A stretch of DNA of 64,000 bases from Nymphaea colorata (taxonomy: Eukaryota; Streptophyta; Magnoliopsida; Nymphaeales; Nymphaeaceae). Under the pieces are notes generated by a model, which searched no databases, was not told where the DNA came from, and saw only the letters and a list, made by a program, of their open reading frames with translations. The DNA lies in contig NC_045140.1 in assembly GCF_008831285.2 (NCBI RefSeq), forward strand, positions 849,528-913,527. Reading direction: 5' to 3'. Shown here one piece after another: positions 36,801 to 48,500 of the stretch (its first letter is position 1; every line of letters begins with the position of its first letter). A program made the translations under genes and the position numbers.

Positions 36801-37390
36801 GTCGATGACTCTCCGATGCCGGAAGCCTCGTGCCCTAGCACAGAGAGGGGATGAATGGAGAGAGAGAAAGAAGAGAGAGAGGGGGAAGAAGGGAGGGAAG
36901 GAGAGATCGCGCAGAAAATTGGATCAGGTTTGGACCCATAAGTTTGGACCTTATCATGGATATTACATATATAATTTGGTTCCGGATCGGGTCCTTTTAT
37001 TGTTTGAGTTCCCTCGACCCAGATCTGGAGGTGGGCGAAGTGGGACATGGACTGCGATTTTGGTCGGGACTCCCCTCAGCAGGCCAAGTGGACTCGGTCC
37101 GGTGCTTAGTGGGCTCGAGCCTAGACTCTTTTCTCCCTGTACTTTTCGCCCCCTCTCGATTTCCATTGACTACTTCCTACACTATGTATGAAAGGTATTG
37201 GCATAGCTAGTCCGCGAGTCTCTAGTTCAATTTCCATCGGCATCAGCCTCTAATTAAGTCCAATTAATACTTAGAACCAAGTGGCGAGGGAAAAGTCTTG
37301 GCATTCTTTCTTTACTAGATCTAATACTTCATTCTACGGTTCCATTTTTGGTTGTTGCGTCTGTATCTAGTTTGGTTTTTTTCCAATGTA

Positions 37391-38335
37391 TAAAGATGTG
37401 CATAAGTCGAGCCAACTCGAGGTCGACTTGAACTCGCTCGGTTAAGCTCAACTCTATTGTTAAAATGGTCAAGTTCGAGCTCAACTAAGAACTCAAGTTT
37501 ATAAACAAGTCAAGTGTGAATTATTGAACGCGACATGATTAGACTCAGATAATCTTGTCTAATCTTAGTTAACTTTCATTTAATTTCAACAGGTACTTTA
37601 AATGGTGGGGGGTAAAAAAACATGGAGGTTATAACCATGCTTCAAGAAAACACAACAAATGTGAGGTGCTTTTGTATTTTAAAACAAATTGCATTAAAAT
37701 TGTGAACATCAACCCCCCCCCCCCCAAAAAAAAAAAAAACACCACCACCCCAGTGAGTGTTGTCGGATCTAAGTGAGTGAGAGAGGATCCCCACCACCTG
37801 AAACAAGGGTCGAACCTCCCCCACTTTCCCCATGCCTGATGCCCCCATGGTTTAGAGATGCGTTGCAACCAGGTGAACCTACGGTTACTCCATTCAGTTT
37901 GAGAGTAGCACATGTACCCTTAATAGTGAAAACTGGACTCTCGCCAACCCGCCAGCTCAACCAACTATGTTACACCTTTCATACTCCATCTATTTTTCTT
38001 CTCCCAAACCTTTACAAAGTGAGAGGTTATGCCACTAAAGAATAAACTTGTTTCTGGCCAATTTGTATTTTTATGATTATCAAAAAACACAATTGAGTTT
38101 ACTTTTTTCATTCAAAATGGTAAAAACGATTAGATCAAATGGGATGTTTAAAAGCAAGCTTAAACAAGCATAGTTGGAGCTCATACTCGGTCTATTGAGT
38201 TGATCTCGAGTTCAGCTTTTAAAGCTTGCCTCAAGTTTGAGCCAAGTTCAAGTCGAGCAAGGTACGAGTCAAACCCAGATTGAACAGGTCGAGCTTGAGT
38301 TCGACTCAGCTTTGTACTTCCATACCAATGCCAAG
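37391..38335. mobile_element. Miniature element with AGCTCGAGCT words, carrying a nested insertion
   Basis: The left end (GATGTGCATAAGTCGAGCC, from 37393) and the inverse of the right end (GGAAGTACAAAGCTGAGTCG, to about 38325) are similar. Both ends are packed with variants of the palindrome AGCTCGAGCT (37400-37530 and 38165-38320). About 285 bp in the middle are a separate SINE-like insertion. Confidence 0.5.
37700..37985 (-). repeat. SINE-like insertion with poly(T)/poly(G) tail
   Basis: On the minus strand a tRNA-like stretch TAGTTGGTTGAGCTGGCGGG is followed further on by GGAGGTTCGACCCT, a B-box-like word, and ends in about 14 T and 13 G (37709-37737). The spacing is longer than in a tRNA, so this is a derived SINE or relic rather than a tRNA gene. 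Confidence 0.35.
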
Positions 38336-40432
38336 CTTCATTTAATAACTACTGTGCTGAAAAATTTATGATATTATAACCTTTTTTTCATCGTCTAGTA
38401 GGATTTTAATTCACGTGTCAAATAAGCTTGGTTTAGTCGTCACGAAGGCTCGAACATGTTGTGTACAGTGAATGTATAAATCATATGATCATTACTTTTA
38501 ACTGCACAAATAGATAACATGTTGTCATATATAATTGTTTTTCAACATATACAACAAATACACAATTTTCACGTACAGTGATTTCATTTAAAAGCCCAAT
38601 ATTCCATCCCTATGTTGCGTGTTTTTTATTATTATGGGATCCACACTTATTAAAATACAACTTGAATCAAACACATTGTATAATGTTCATAACTACTTTA
38701 AAAGATTACATCAATTGCACATTTTAGTTATGAATGTGACCCATCAGGTTTGTATTCACATATACTTATTACCGTGCATGACTGTTCAAACGATATTTAT
38801 ATTGGAAGCACATTTGGGTTTAACCAGAGAAAATACAGTACCAAATATAAAGTTCTACGATTGATGGATTTAATGCCTATAATCATTAAAATTCATGCAA
38901 AAAAATAGTGTTTCTAAACCTCGTCTAATTATCAACTAGATGCAATTGTTCTTATGATAACTAACTATATGGATTTGGTCTAAATTGCACATTGGATTAT
39001 ATTTTATAATCACCAACCTTTGATTTTCATTCTTCTGCACAATATCATTTTCATGTTACTAATATTTTGAAATTTTATATTACTGTAAATAAATAAGCGA
39101 TGGATGTCTTAACTTACATATTTTTTTTCACGTATGATGATTTAGTCATGTAAACAATGCAATTATACACTTTTTATGTTTTTGATTTTATTTATTGAAA
39201 ATATTGGAAAAATAACCATTTAGTTCAATTTGCATTTTGAAAATGGCTTAAGCATAAGACGTGCTTAGTCTACTTTGTACTAATCAAACCCTGTCAACAT
39301 ACTTATAGCAGTAAGCAAACAAATAAACAATTGTTTTTACTGTCATCTATATTTTATCATATATAAACATTTAGTAGATTATCCATACATTGTATACGAT
39401 GACACTTGAAAAATACACACGAATGCTCATAGGATTTTATTTTTTAAAATATTAATGCTTAAATATTGATTTGTGCTTGTATAGACTACCAAATTCATCG
39501 ACAAACTAAGTTGCATGTGTATATACAAGATTTTGAGCTATAACCTTCAAATCATCAAATAATATTTGCACAACATTGCATGATCTAAACATGACATGAA
39601 ATGATAAATGATAACTTGGCATGAGTAACAAGGCCAGTTTTAACTTATTTATCTTGCAAATTAGATGGATTATAGTTGTTTATGTATATAATATTATTGC
39701 TTAGAGCAATTTAGCTTGTAGATCAATTGATGTATTTTCCATTTTTATTATTAAAAATGTTATCAATGACGATGGTATTGTATGAATGAACTTGCACAAG
39801 TTCGAATGTCATTTAACCAATTTCTGAGTCCAATGACTTGTTGCAAGATTTACTACCCACAAATAGTCATTAGTTATTCAGCTATGTTAATGGAAACTTA
39901 TTCACTTACATTATAATATCATGAAGTTATAAGAAATATCTACCTAATAACCACAATATTTGAACAACGGCTTTCCCAAAAACAAATTTTAGTGTGCATG
40001 TACTACACATAGAACACATCAAGATTTGTAAACAAATAAAACAAAGTAATATAAATACAAGTATTAAACTTTATTCATATGATAATAAGTAGATGCGAGG
40101 TAGATTTGTAGAGTTTTGTTGCATATATGTATACAAATGATTGGGGATAGTTCAAATAATTAGGCATAGTTATGTCAATAAATTCATATTTGACTAATTT
40201 ATATAGTTTAATGTGAACAAGCAAATGCTTTTTATTGATTATAAAGTTAATCCATTTGTTCAAACCTTAAAACTTAGATATTATTGCTATAATCAATATG
40301 TATTTTTAAGTTTGTTTGTCAATAAATGCCATGTTTAATTAACTATATTGGTCAATTCCTATAGCAAGAGGTGACTTTTTTACAAACTAACATTTTAATA
40401 TTTCAATTAACAACGATTATGAAACTATAGAA

Positions 40433-40802
40433 ACTCGCGCAAACCATAGCAAAAGTTGAAATTTACGTATTCATGTTTTAAATTTGCACGTAATGGCTCA
40501 ATTAATCATATCAATACATACATATTTTTTTATAAAACGGTTAATTCAAATAAACATAATATCTTTTAGATTATAATGTAAAAAAAACAATACAATTGAA
40601 AATAATTGCAGTTTTTTACTTGCGCAAACCATACAAAAGTTGAAATTCATGTACTCGAGTTTTAAATTTGCACATAATGGCTCAATTAATCATATCAATA
40701 CGGACATGTTTTTTTGTAAAACAGTTAATTCAAATAAACATAAGATTTTTTATATTTTAATGTAAAAAAATAATACAATTATAAATAATTGCAGTTTTTT
40801 AC
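40433..40802. repeat. Tandem duplication, ~185-bp unit
   Basis: GCGCAAACCATA, GGCTCAATTAATCATATCAA, GTTAATTCAAATAAACATAA and AATAATTGCAGTTTTTTAC occur in the same order in two adjacent copies starting near 40433 and 40618. Divergence is moderate. Confidence 0.9.
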
Positions 40803-41326
40803 ATTGTCGTCAAGTGACAAGAAGATAGATAAAAAGTAATATTAATAGCAAGATAGAAAAATATAGCACACTCATCAACTAAATGTTACTTAACTATTGA
40901 TATATATATGCATAGTCATGCAGTGTTTGAATTTCTGTTAATATGGTTGAATAATTTTCAAATGGCTATTTTGTTTACAATCATGTAATTAAAATTGAGT
41001 TTTGTATGTATCATTGCATAAAAATGATTATAATCGTCCATGCATATGTTCACTATATTTGGTTGTGCATTTTCACATCACTAATTTAAGACAAACGAGG
41101 CACATGATGTTTAATAAATTAATGTGTACTTTGTTTTTTTCTTTCTTCTATTACCCATATAAATTGGTACAAAGTGGTTGCTTACTTCTAATGCCATTTA
41201 AGTTATTGGTAATTAATTTGAAAATATATAATAAAAAATTAAGGTATGCAGTTTATATATTTAAATGCTTGCGTGATATGCACATAAACAAACAAAATAA
41301 AATGATAAAAAATACTATATTTTTTT

Positions 41327-41462
41327 AATAATGTTATGTAACAATAATTATTATAGATATAGAAAATTACTTTCAACCCAAAACACAAGCATACTATGTT
41401 TAAGGAAATAAGTTGGGCGCTTAAAAAAAAGGTACTTAAGTGATACGTAGACAAAGAAAGAA

Positions 41463-41499
<37 letters not shown>

Positions 41500-41621
41500 A
41501 CAATAAAAGAAATTTTATTTTTTCAATAATGTTATGTAACAACAAGTATTGTGGGTGTGAAACAGAACTTTCAACACAAAACATAAACATACAAGGTTCA
41601 AGGAAATAAGTTGGGTGTCAT
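41327..41621. repeat. Duplicated ~98-bp segment around an (AT)n run
   Basis: AATAATGTTATGTAACAA...CTTTCAAC.CAAAACA..AACATAC...AAGGAAATAAGTTGGG occurs at 41327-41424 and 41525-41621. A 28-bp pure AT microsatellite (41471-41498) lies between the copies. Confidence 0.85.
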
Positions 41622-42900
41622 GACTTCTCATACCATAAAATTTGGTTTGGTGAAAGTATTATAAGTGCACTACCATGACTATCATAAAAGTAACTAATCA
41701 TAGTTGCAATACTTATTAATTTTATTGTGCAATTTATGTTTTTAAATTAAAATACATGTGGATGGATTTGTATTCATAAACGATTGCGATAAACCAATGA
41801 TTTTTGTACATGAATACACAAACAAATTGATAATGCATATTTTGATATTTTTGCGTGCATTAAATTGGTGAGGGCACATGCATTGTAAATCAATCGTTGT
41901 TATGATACATGTCATTATTTGTATTGTAGATAATTTCCATGCATGTTTTTTATGTAACCTTTACTGGATTGAACATTATTCTATTTCATACGCGTTGATT
42001 AATCGCACATAAATGCATTGAACACATAGGGTGTTCATGCAAGTAATCATTGTGTTTTACTAAATACGTTTTTAAAACGGTGTAGTCATTGTGAACAAAA
42101 AATCATTAATCATATAAACGATTTGCAAAAGTTTACATGCAAATTTACATGTATTACAACAATATGAAAATATTGTAATCTATTTGCGAAAGACAAAGGA
42201 TTTAAGTATGATAAATATAACCTGTCTCAATGCTATCTATTTACTAAAACTAATATTTCATAATTTATATAAGATTGCTACAAATGCACATAAATTACAA
42301 GAATGCAAAATAAACAAGTTAGCACTTCCATGTTGCCTTAAAAAAGTAAATGGTAACTTTAATGTTAACATAAATTTGGTAAACTAACTTAAGCAACGGT
42401 AAACTGTTTGTGGAAAACACATGGAGATACACATAGAGAATACCTCTCAACGTCGATAAGCTTATGCAAGATCCAAATATTGCGATAAAAACCATTGCTA
42501 TTGATTAGAACAATACTGTTAAACACTTTTATGAAGGGGCATTATAATAATGTAATTTTATTTAATGTGCACATAGCAAAGATGACACACATATATATAT
42601 GTGTGTATATATGTGTGTGCATATATACATGATACGTATTTATCCTCAGCCTATGTTAATACTTGGGCAAAAGTTAGTGTGTTTTGGCCTCAACGTTTCA
42701 TACGGTCATGGCAAGGTTTTCTTTATAAATTCGGAGGGAAAAAGGTTATCGAACAGCGAGTTGGGTGGGTCGGTCCAGGTCCACGCCTATTTCACGTCGG
42801 CAGCTTCAGTTTGGTCGCCCAGTTGTGCAGGGACATTACCAGAATTCCATTTTTTCCTTTTTTTTTTTTTGGTTTCGTTTTCTTGCTTCATTCTCGTCTC

Positions 42901-45549
42901 TGGTTCACGATAAAAGAAGAGAAGGGGGTCGAGCCATCCCACCTTCTCTCCCTCTCTCCATCGGCTCCAGCCAGCCCTAGGCTATATCTCTTTACGTCTC
43001 GAAGAAGAAGAAGAAGAAGAAGGAGGAGGAGGAGGAGGAGGAGAAAGCGGAGGAGGAAGGACGCATCGCATCCACGGCAGCCAATCTCGGGTGCGTACTT
43101 GTTTTCTCTCGCTCTCTCATCCTCCTATTATTCCTCCTTCCTCCCTTTTCGTCTCCCGTTATCGTTTTTCTTCGTTTCTTCGTGTTTTCTTCCAATAGAA
43201 ATTTTAGTTTTTTTTATTTTTTTATCCCGCATTTCTTATTTTTTGTTATTCCCTTTCTCCTGCAGCCTCTGCTCGCCAAGTTGTTCTCAATTTGTTTTGC
43301 TTCCTCGCGGCACCCCCCCACTTTTATTTTTGGTGGCCCATCCGATTTCCATTTTCATCTGTCTTCCGACCTTTCGTTCTTTTTCTCCCGTGGCACCTTC
43401 ATCCTGGTCTTGATTTTTTCTTCTTATACCCATGGTCTCTTCCCCTTATTTCTGTTCCCATTCTGGCCCTATTGTATGTCCTCTTCACTTTGTTGTTCTG
43501 TTTTGCTATTTTTCTGGGTTCTGTCTGAAAACCCTTTTGCTCATTTATTTTATGATATTTGCGTGCTCATGCATGAACTTTATTCACAACACAGATTTGT
43601 ATGTTGTCATTTTTTTTTTGCGAGTTTAGCAACTAAATTTGATTTCCATCTTTTCTGTTTCTGGTTTTCTGGAGGACCGGCTTGAGCCGTGTGGTTTTTA
43701 GGGGTGGGCAGAGCTGCTCAGTGTTTCTGACTTTTTATCTTCGTCCTTATGCAAGGACTGTTGAAAGCATAGGTGACAGGCAAAGGACACTGTATTTTGT
43801 AAATTTGTGGCATTCTTTTATTTAACCCAGTAATTGAAGTGTATAATAGACTGAATAGTTACACTGGCATTCATCTTGTTATTTTCTACTTTTTGCATCG
43901 ATTTCCTCTCGCTACAATCCTTTTTGCATTTTAATGCCTTTGAGTCTTTGACACATCAAAGATGTAGATCTAAGATACGTTGGAAGAAACACATCTCACA
44001 CCGGATCCATTAGTTTTTATACGAAGATGGTGGTCATTCATGGTTGTTATCTCTGTGTCTACTGGTTTCTGTGGTAGTGTTTTTTGCCTTCACAATTTAC
44101 CTATGGTAGTAGCCATGGTGTTATCGTTAGAAAAAGTGGTCTGCCATGGTGTACTGTGTTGCATTGATGAACCGAGTTAACTGGACTGTGACTTTTTTGG
44201 TGCGTGAGATGAAGATGGTGGATACGGGCTTTAGAGTTTGTTGTTATTTTGAGTGGATCATTCGACTTTGGAATTTTCCAAGCATGTGTCTCCTGTTGTT
44301 CTCACTATATCTTATTTAGCATGCATTTGGATATATTTTATATGCAACCACCAAAAAGGATCATTGCAGGCAACCCAGGGAACGATAATTCAAACATGTA
44401 ATCGACCCTCTTGTTTCAGAGACCATATATGTGTTGATAGTTGATACTTAATAGTACCAGCAGTGTTACTACAGCTATCTTTTTTTTTTTGTTTCTTATC
44501 AGCTCGGTGGGCATTGATGCATTCACAGCACAACCGTGGATGATGGTGGTGGTGGGTGCTTTCACCACCACATTTGTCCACTACCAGTTTGGCAATAAAA
44601 CAGATAACCCATTAAGAAGAGCAAGATGAATGGGGAACATGGATCGGTTGTTTCAATCAAAATGTTGCTGCATTTCTGTATTTCTAGTAATCTGGCTTAA
44701 AAAATTCGGCATAAAAATAAAATCCCAAGATTAGTAGTAACACAAAGATGGGAACAAGGGAGTGAGATAAGAATGGACAGGGTTCTTCTGTCATTGTGTC
44801 AGTATGAGAGGTCTTGTGGATGATACGGGTGAATTCAGATGCCCTTGGTGAAGAAGCAGCACTGAGGTACTGCTGCTGCTGCTGCTGCTGCTGCCAATGA
44901 AGGGACATGGGATTCTGTGTATTAGCATAACTGCAAAAGAATAAGGGTTAGCTACCCATTGGGTGGAGGGTCGTTAGATGGCCTTTTGCATTGTGCAATT
45001 TAATGGTACTTCACCCTATAAATGACAACAACTTTGAAGTTATCCACAGATAACTTCAACTATGTCTGCATCGGTCCAGAGATGGCCACCCAACACCTGG
45101 ATTTTCTTCAATCAATGTGAAGAAGATCCAGGGCATCAAACAAGTCCTATGAGAAAACATGGCTGGGGCAGTCTGTAGTTGCAATTTTGTATTGCATAGA
45201 AGCATTTATTAGGCATTTACTATCTTCTAAATACATATTATTTCAGAGTGGTTGGAATTCTATAGATTCTAAATTTCATCAGTGGACTTATGTTCCTTTT
45301 AGGACTTTTTTTTTTCCCCAAGAAAGCTGATAAAGTCGGTGCTGATCTTTTCAGTTTCATTTTGAATGAAGGTGACTTTATATCTCATATCTTGGGGAAT
45401 TTAGCGTGATGATGCTTGACACAGAGTTCATTCAGAGAAGAAAGAGGTGCATGTGCTGTTCGATGCCTTGACATTTACAGGCTGGGGGACACTTTATACA
45501 TGCCTTCACAAGTGGCTCGGATGAAAGGCTGTGAAATTGTACAGATTTT
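42901..45549 (+). promoter_or_regulatory. BTAF1 5' leader region, with leader intron
   Basis: A CT-rich stretch and (GAA)n/(GAG)n repeats at 43003-43053 look like a plant 5' UTR. A candidate donor follows at CTCG|GGTGCGTAC near 43090. The last leader exon probably starts at 45481, after CATTTACAG, and runs into the ATG at 45550. It includes an out-of-frame ATG at 45500. Between the two lies a 2.4-kb presumed leader intron with a (GCT)n run near 44870-44893. Transcript evidence is needed for the exact limits. Confidence 0.5.
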
Positions 45550-48500
45550 ATGGCTCAACAATCTTCTCGCCTTCATCGCTTACTTACATTGCTGGACAGT
45601 ATCCTTTCATTTATCATGAAATTATCAGTGCAACCTGTTTCATATTTGGTATAGAATGCAACTAATAATCATGGTCAGTCTCAACTCCTGAGATGATGGG
45701 AGCAGAAACTGTATTTTAATTGATTTTTGCTTAAGGTAGTTTCTTTAACTAAAGTTTAGCGGGTTCAACTCAAGCAACAAGGTTTGCAGCCGCACGACAG
45801 ATTGGTGACATTGCAAAAGCTCACCCACAGGATTTGAGTTCACTTCTAAAGAAGGTTGTTACTCACTTATTAGCTAGTGGCCCTCCTGTGTTTTTATAAG
45901 CTTTTTTGGTTTTCATGTGCCGTATATAGTCCATTAAATTGTTGCAGTACCTATTATTTTTCTGATTCTTTTTGCTTCTGCAATATTAACCAATGTAGAT
46001 AGACATCAAAAACAATGATAATTAACAGTGTCCTGTCTCTTAAGTCTTAAGTCTTAACCAAGGACATTTGACAAATTGTCGATTTGTAGTCACTTTCATT
46101 GTTTGACCCTTTTTCTTTCACCTTTACAAAGTTACTTAATCCACATGGCCTACTTTGTGGGTTTGCACCTTGTGACAAGGATGGGTCCTGCCAAAAAACA
46201 GTTCAGGTTTGGCATGTTCTAGCCTGTTGCCTAACACTACGGTAACTCAAGTTCTTAGCTACATTTCTCATGATTTCAGGTGGTAAATGTGCCATCCACT
46301 TGTTTTTCATTCATAAAATTCTCTGTGTTCTTGGTGATACCACATTGGAGAACGGGGAAATGAGAAATGTTCCGACAGATCACACGTTTTTTTAGAAAGA
46401 AGATGTTTTCCCTTTCCATAGCCTTGACAAATCTAATTGTGTTGGCCATCGCATATTTAATCACCAGTATATTTTAGTCGCAAGGTGTCTAACAAGGCAA
46501 ACTGTTGTTTAAACAGGTCTGCATAATCTATATAGGCCTAGGTTGTGGAGTCATTATTTGGGCATGGAGTCATTCTTATGGCGATCTGTTTTCTTAGGCT
46601 CATATCATTAATTGCTTCTGCATAGTTCTAAATGACAGAATCAATTTCAGAGCTGAAGCGGTTAACAATCACCCAGCAGGCCAGCGTATGAATTTATGTT
46701 ATGCTGTTTCCTTGTATCCTGTGTGCTTATTGCAGTACTCAGTATATGCTTATTACCGTATTGGTGTCCCTTACAATGATCTTTTATTGCCTTCATTTCA
46801 CAGGAATCTTTTCAATGTTTTTTCCCTTCTAGATTTTGGATACTGGTCCGATTTGTCTCATTGTAGTAACACAAATTTTCTTATCTTTGAAGATATCTCA
46901 ATTTCTTCGAAGCAAAAATTGGGACACCAGGGTTGCTGCTGCCCATGCTGTGGGTGCAATTGCTGAAAATGTTCGACACCCATCTCTGAATGAACTGTAC
47001 TCACGTCTAGAGTCTGAGATGCTTAAGGCTGGAGTCCCTGATGATGTGAAGGTGCTTGTGTCCCACTGGTGTAATGCTAGTCCAACGCCAGCTGCTGGCC
47101 TGTCCTTTGAAAGGTTAGGCCCACATTCCAGCTTCTTTCCATGTTTTGGCCATACCTTCTGAGCCTTTCTGGCTTTTACATTTCCCAATATTCATATTTC
47201 TTTTGAGGAGTTTTTCTAGTTTTATTTGATTATAAAATAAATAAATAAATGAAAATACAAATAAATGTATTGATTTTATTTTTATGATTGCAGTTTTGAC
47301 ATAGGCAAGGTGTTGGAATTTGGTGCACCTTTGTTGGCATCGGGGGGCCAGGTACTATAATTCCTTATGTTGGGGCTGCATATCTAGGCGTATCTTTTAT
47401 TGCCCTCCAGTCCTTAAGAGGGATTATTTGTCAATGTGACTTTCTATTGAAAGATACTTTAATGTTAGGCAACTTGCTCTTGCACTAGTTAAGAAGATTC
47501 TTGTCATAGGACTACTACCCTCTGCATAATGGATTTTTGTCTCTGTACATTGGACATGATGCCACATGGTATTTCAGCTTTTCTGTGCATGTGTAAATAT
47601 CACTAATGGTGTCTGCTGCAAGGTTTCAGCTGATAGTTTGAAAGATATTGTGCTTTCAAGTTATTGGGAACGATGAGGCGAATTGGCAATTTCTATGCAG
47701 TGCAAATTCAGAACTTAATTACTTTCAAAGCACCATTCAGTTCTCAAATTACTTATCGGATGAGCATATGCAGAAGCAATTAGTTCTAAAGAAAACTTTA
47801 AGTAGCATTGCGGTTCTTAAATTACTTATCACACAAGAGCATATGCAGAAGCAACTAGTTTTGAAGAAAATTTTCTGTTTGTCCAATCTATGTTAAATAT
47901 AGTTGATAATACATTTTTCTTTTGACAATGACAGGTTAGTATAGTATCTCTTTGGTGCCTATGGTCCCTTGTAAGTACCTGCGAAGCATAAAAAATATTT
48001 GAAGTTCCACAGATGAAACCGAGGGATGGTGGGGAGACTGTAACTATACCAGTGTTAGGTCCTCAGCCAGTTCAACCTGGCGTAACAAATGTTTAACTGT
48101 ACATGCTTCGATTTGTTTATATGGGTTCAGGATGGTGTAATTTGGTTAATCTTTGGAAAAAGCTACTAAAGATATAGTCAACCTTTTAGTGTGGTTCAAG
48201 ACCTTTTTTATTGGGAAGATGTTGTTTGTACTTTGTATATTGGCCTAGACATTTATGTACCTTTTTCTAGGTTAAAGACATTCTTTCTGTTGTGATTCTT
48301 GGTTGTCTTAATGATGTGTTTTTAATATTAATACACTTGATTAATTTATGATTGCTTAGGATGCTAAATGGGATCTTAAATCTCTTTGATACTTTGAACT
48401 GACCCTGGGGTGGCATGTGCATTGTTTGTCTGTTGCATTGGTGATAGTGGTTCTTACTAATGCATAAATTGATTTGTCCAGGAGTATGATGTTTCTAATG

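Larger units (their letters stand above)
36801..42900. other. Divergent spacer between EAF1 and BTAF1
   Basis: The ~6 kb spacer separates two genes transcribed away from each other. The EAF1-proximal part (36.8-37.2 kb) is GA-rich and GC-richer. From 38.35 to 42.56 kb it is extremely AT-rich, with only short chance reading frames, local duplications and TA/TG microsatellites (41471-41498, 42590-42620). No conserved gene was recognised in it. Confidence 0.7.

Noticed and set aside
36805-37210. Overlapping 119- and 128-codon plus-strand frames
   Set aside because: Low-complexity Arg/Glu runs from GAGA-rich DNA antisense to the EAF1 leader or promoter; two frames are open at once, typical of composition rather than coding.
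37700-37985. Possible tRNA gene
   Set aside because: The B-box-like word is far from the A-box-like word and no cloverleaf with paired acceptor ends could be formed; it fits a SINE-like relic better.
38340-42560. Many short open frames in the AT-rich spacer
   Set aside because: All are below about 110 codons, Tyr/Phe/Ile/Asn/Lys-rich as expected from AT composition, and none has a recognisable motif or splice-consistent neighbours.
42601-43413. 270-codon plus-strand open frame with an Arg-rich run
   Set aside because: Composition comes from GA-repeat and CT-rich leader DNA, it crosses the probable BTAF1 leader exon and intron, and it matches no family I recognise.
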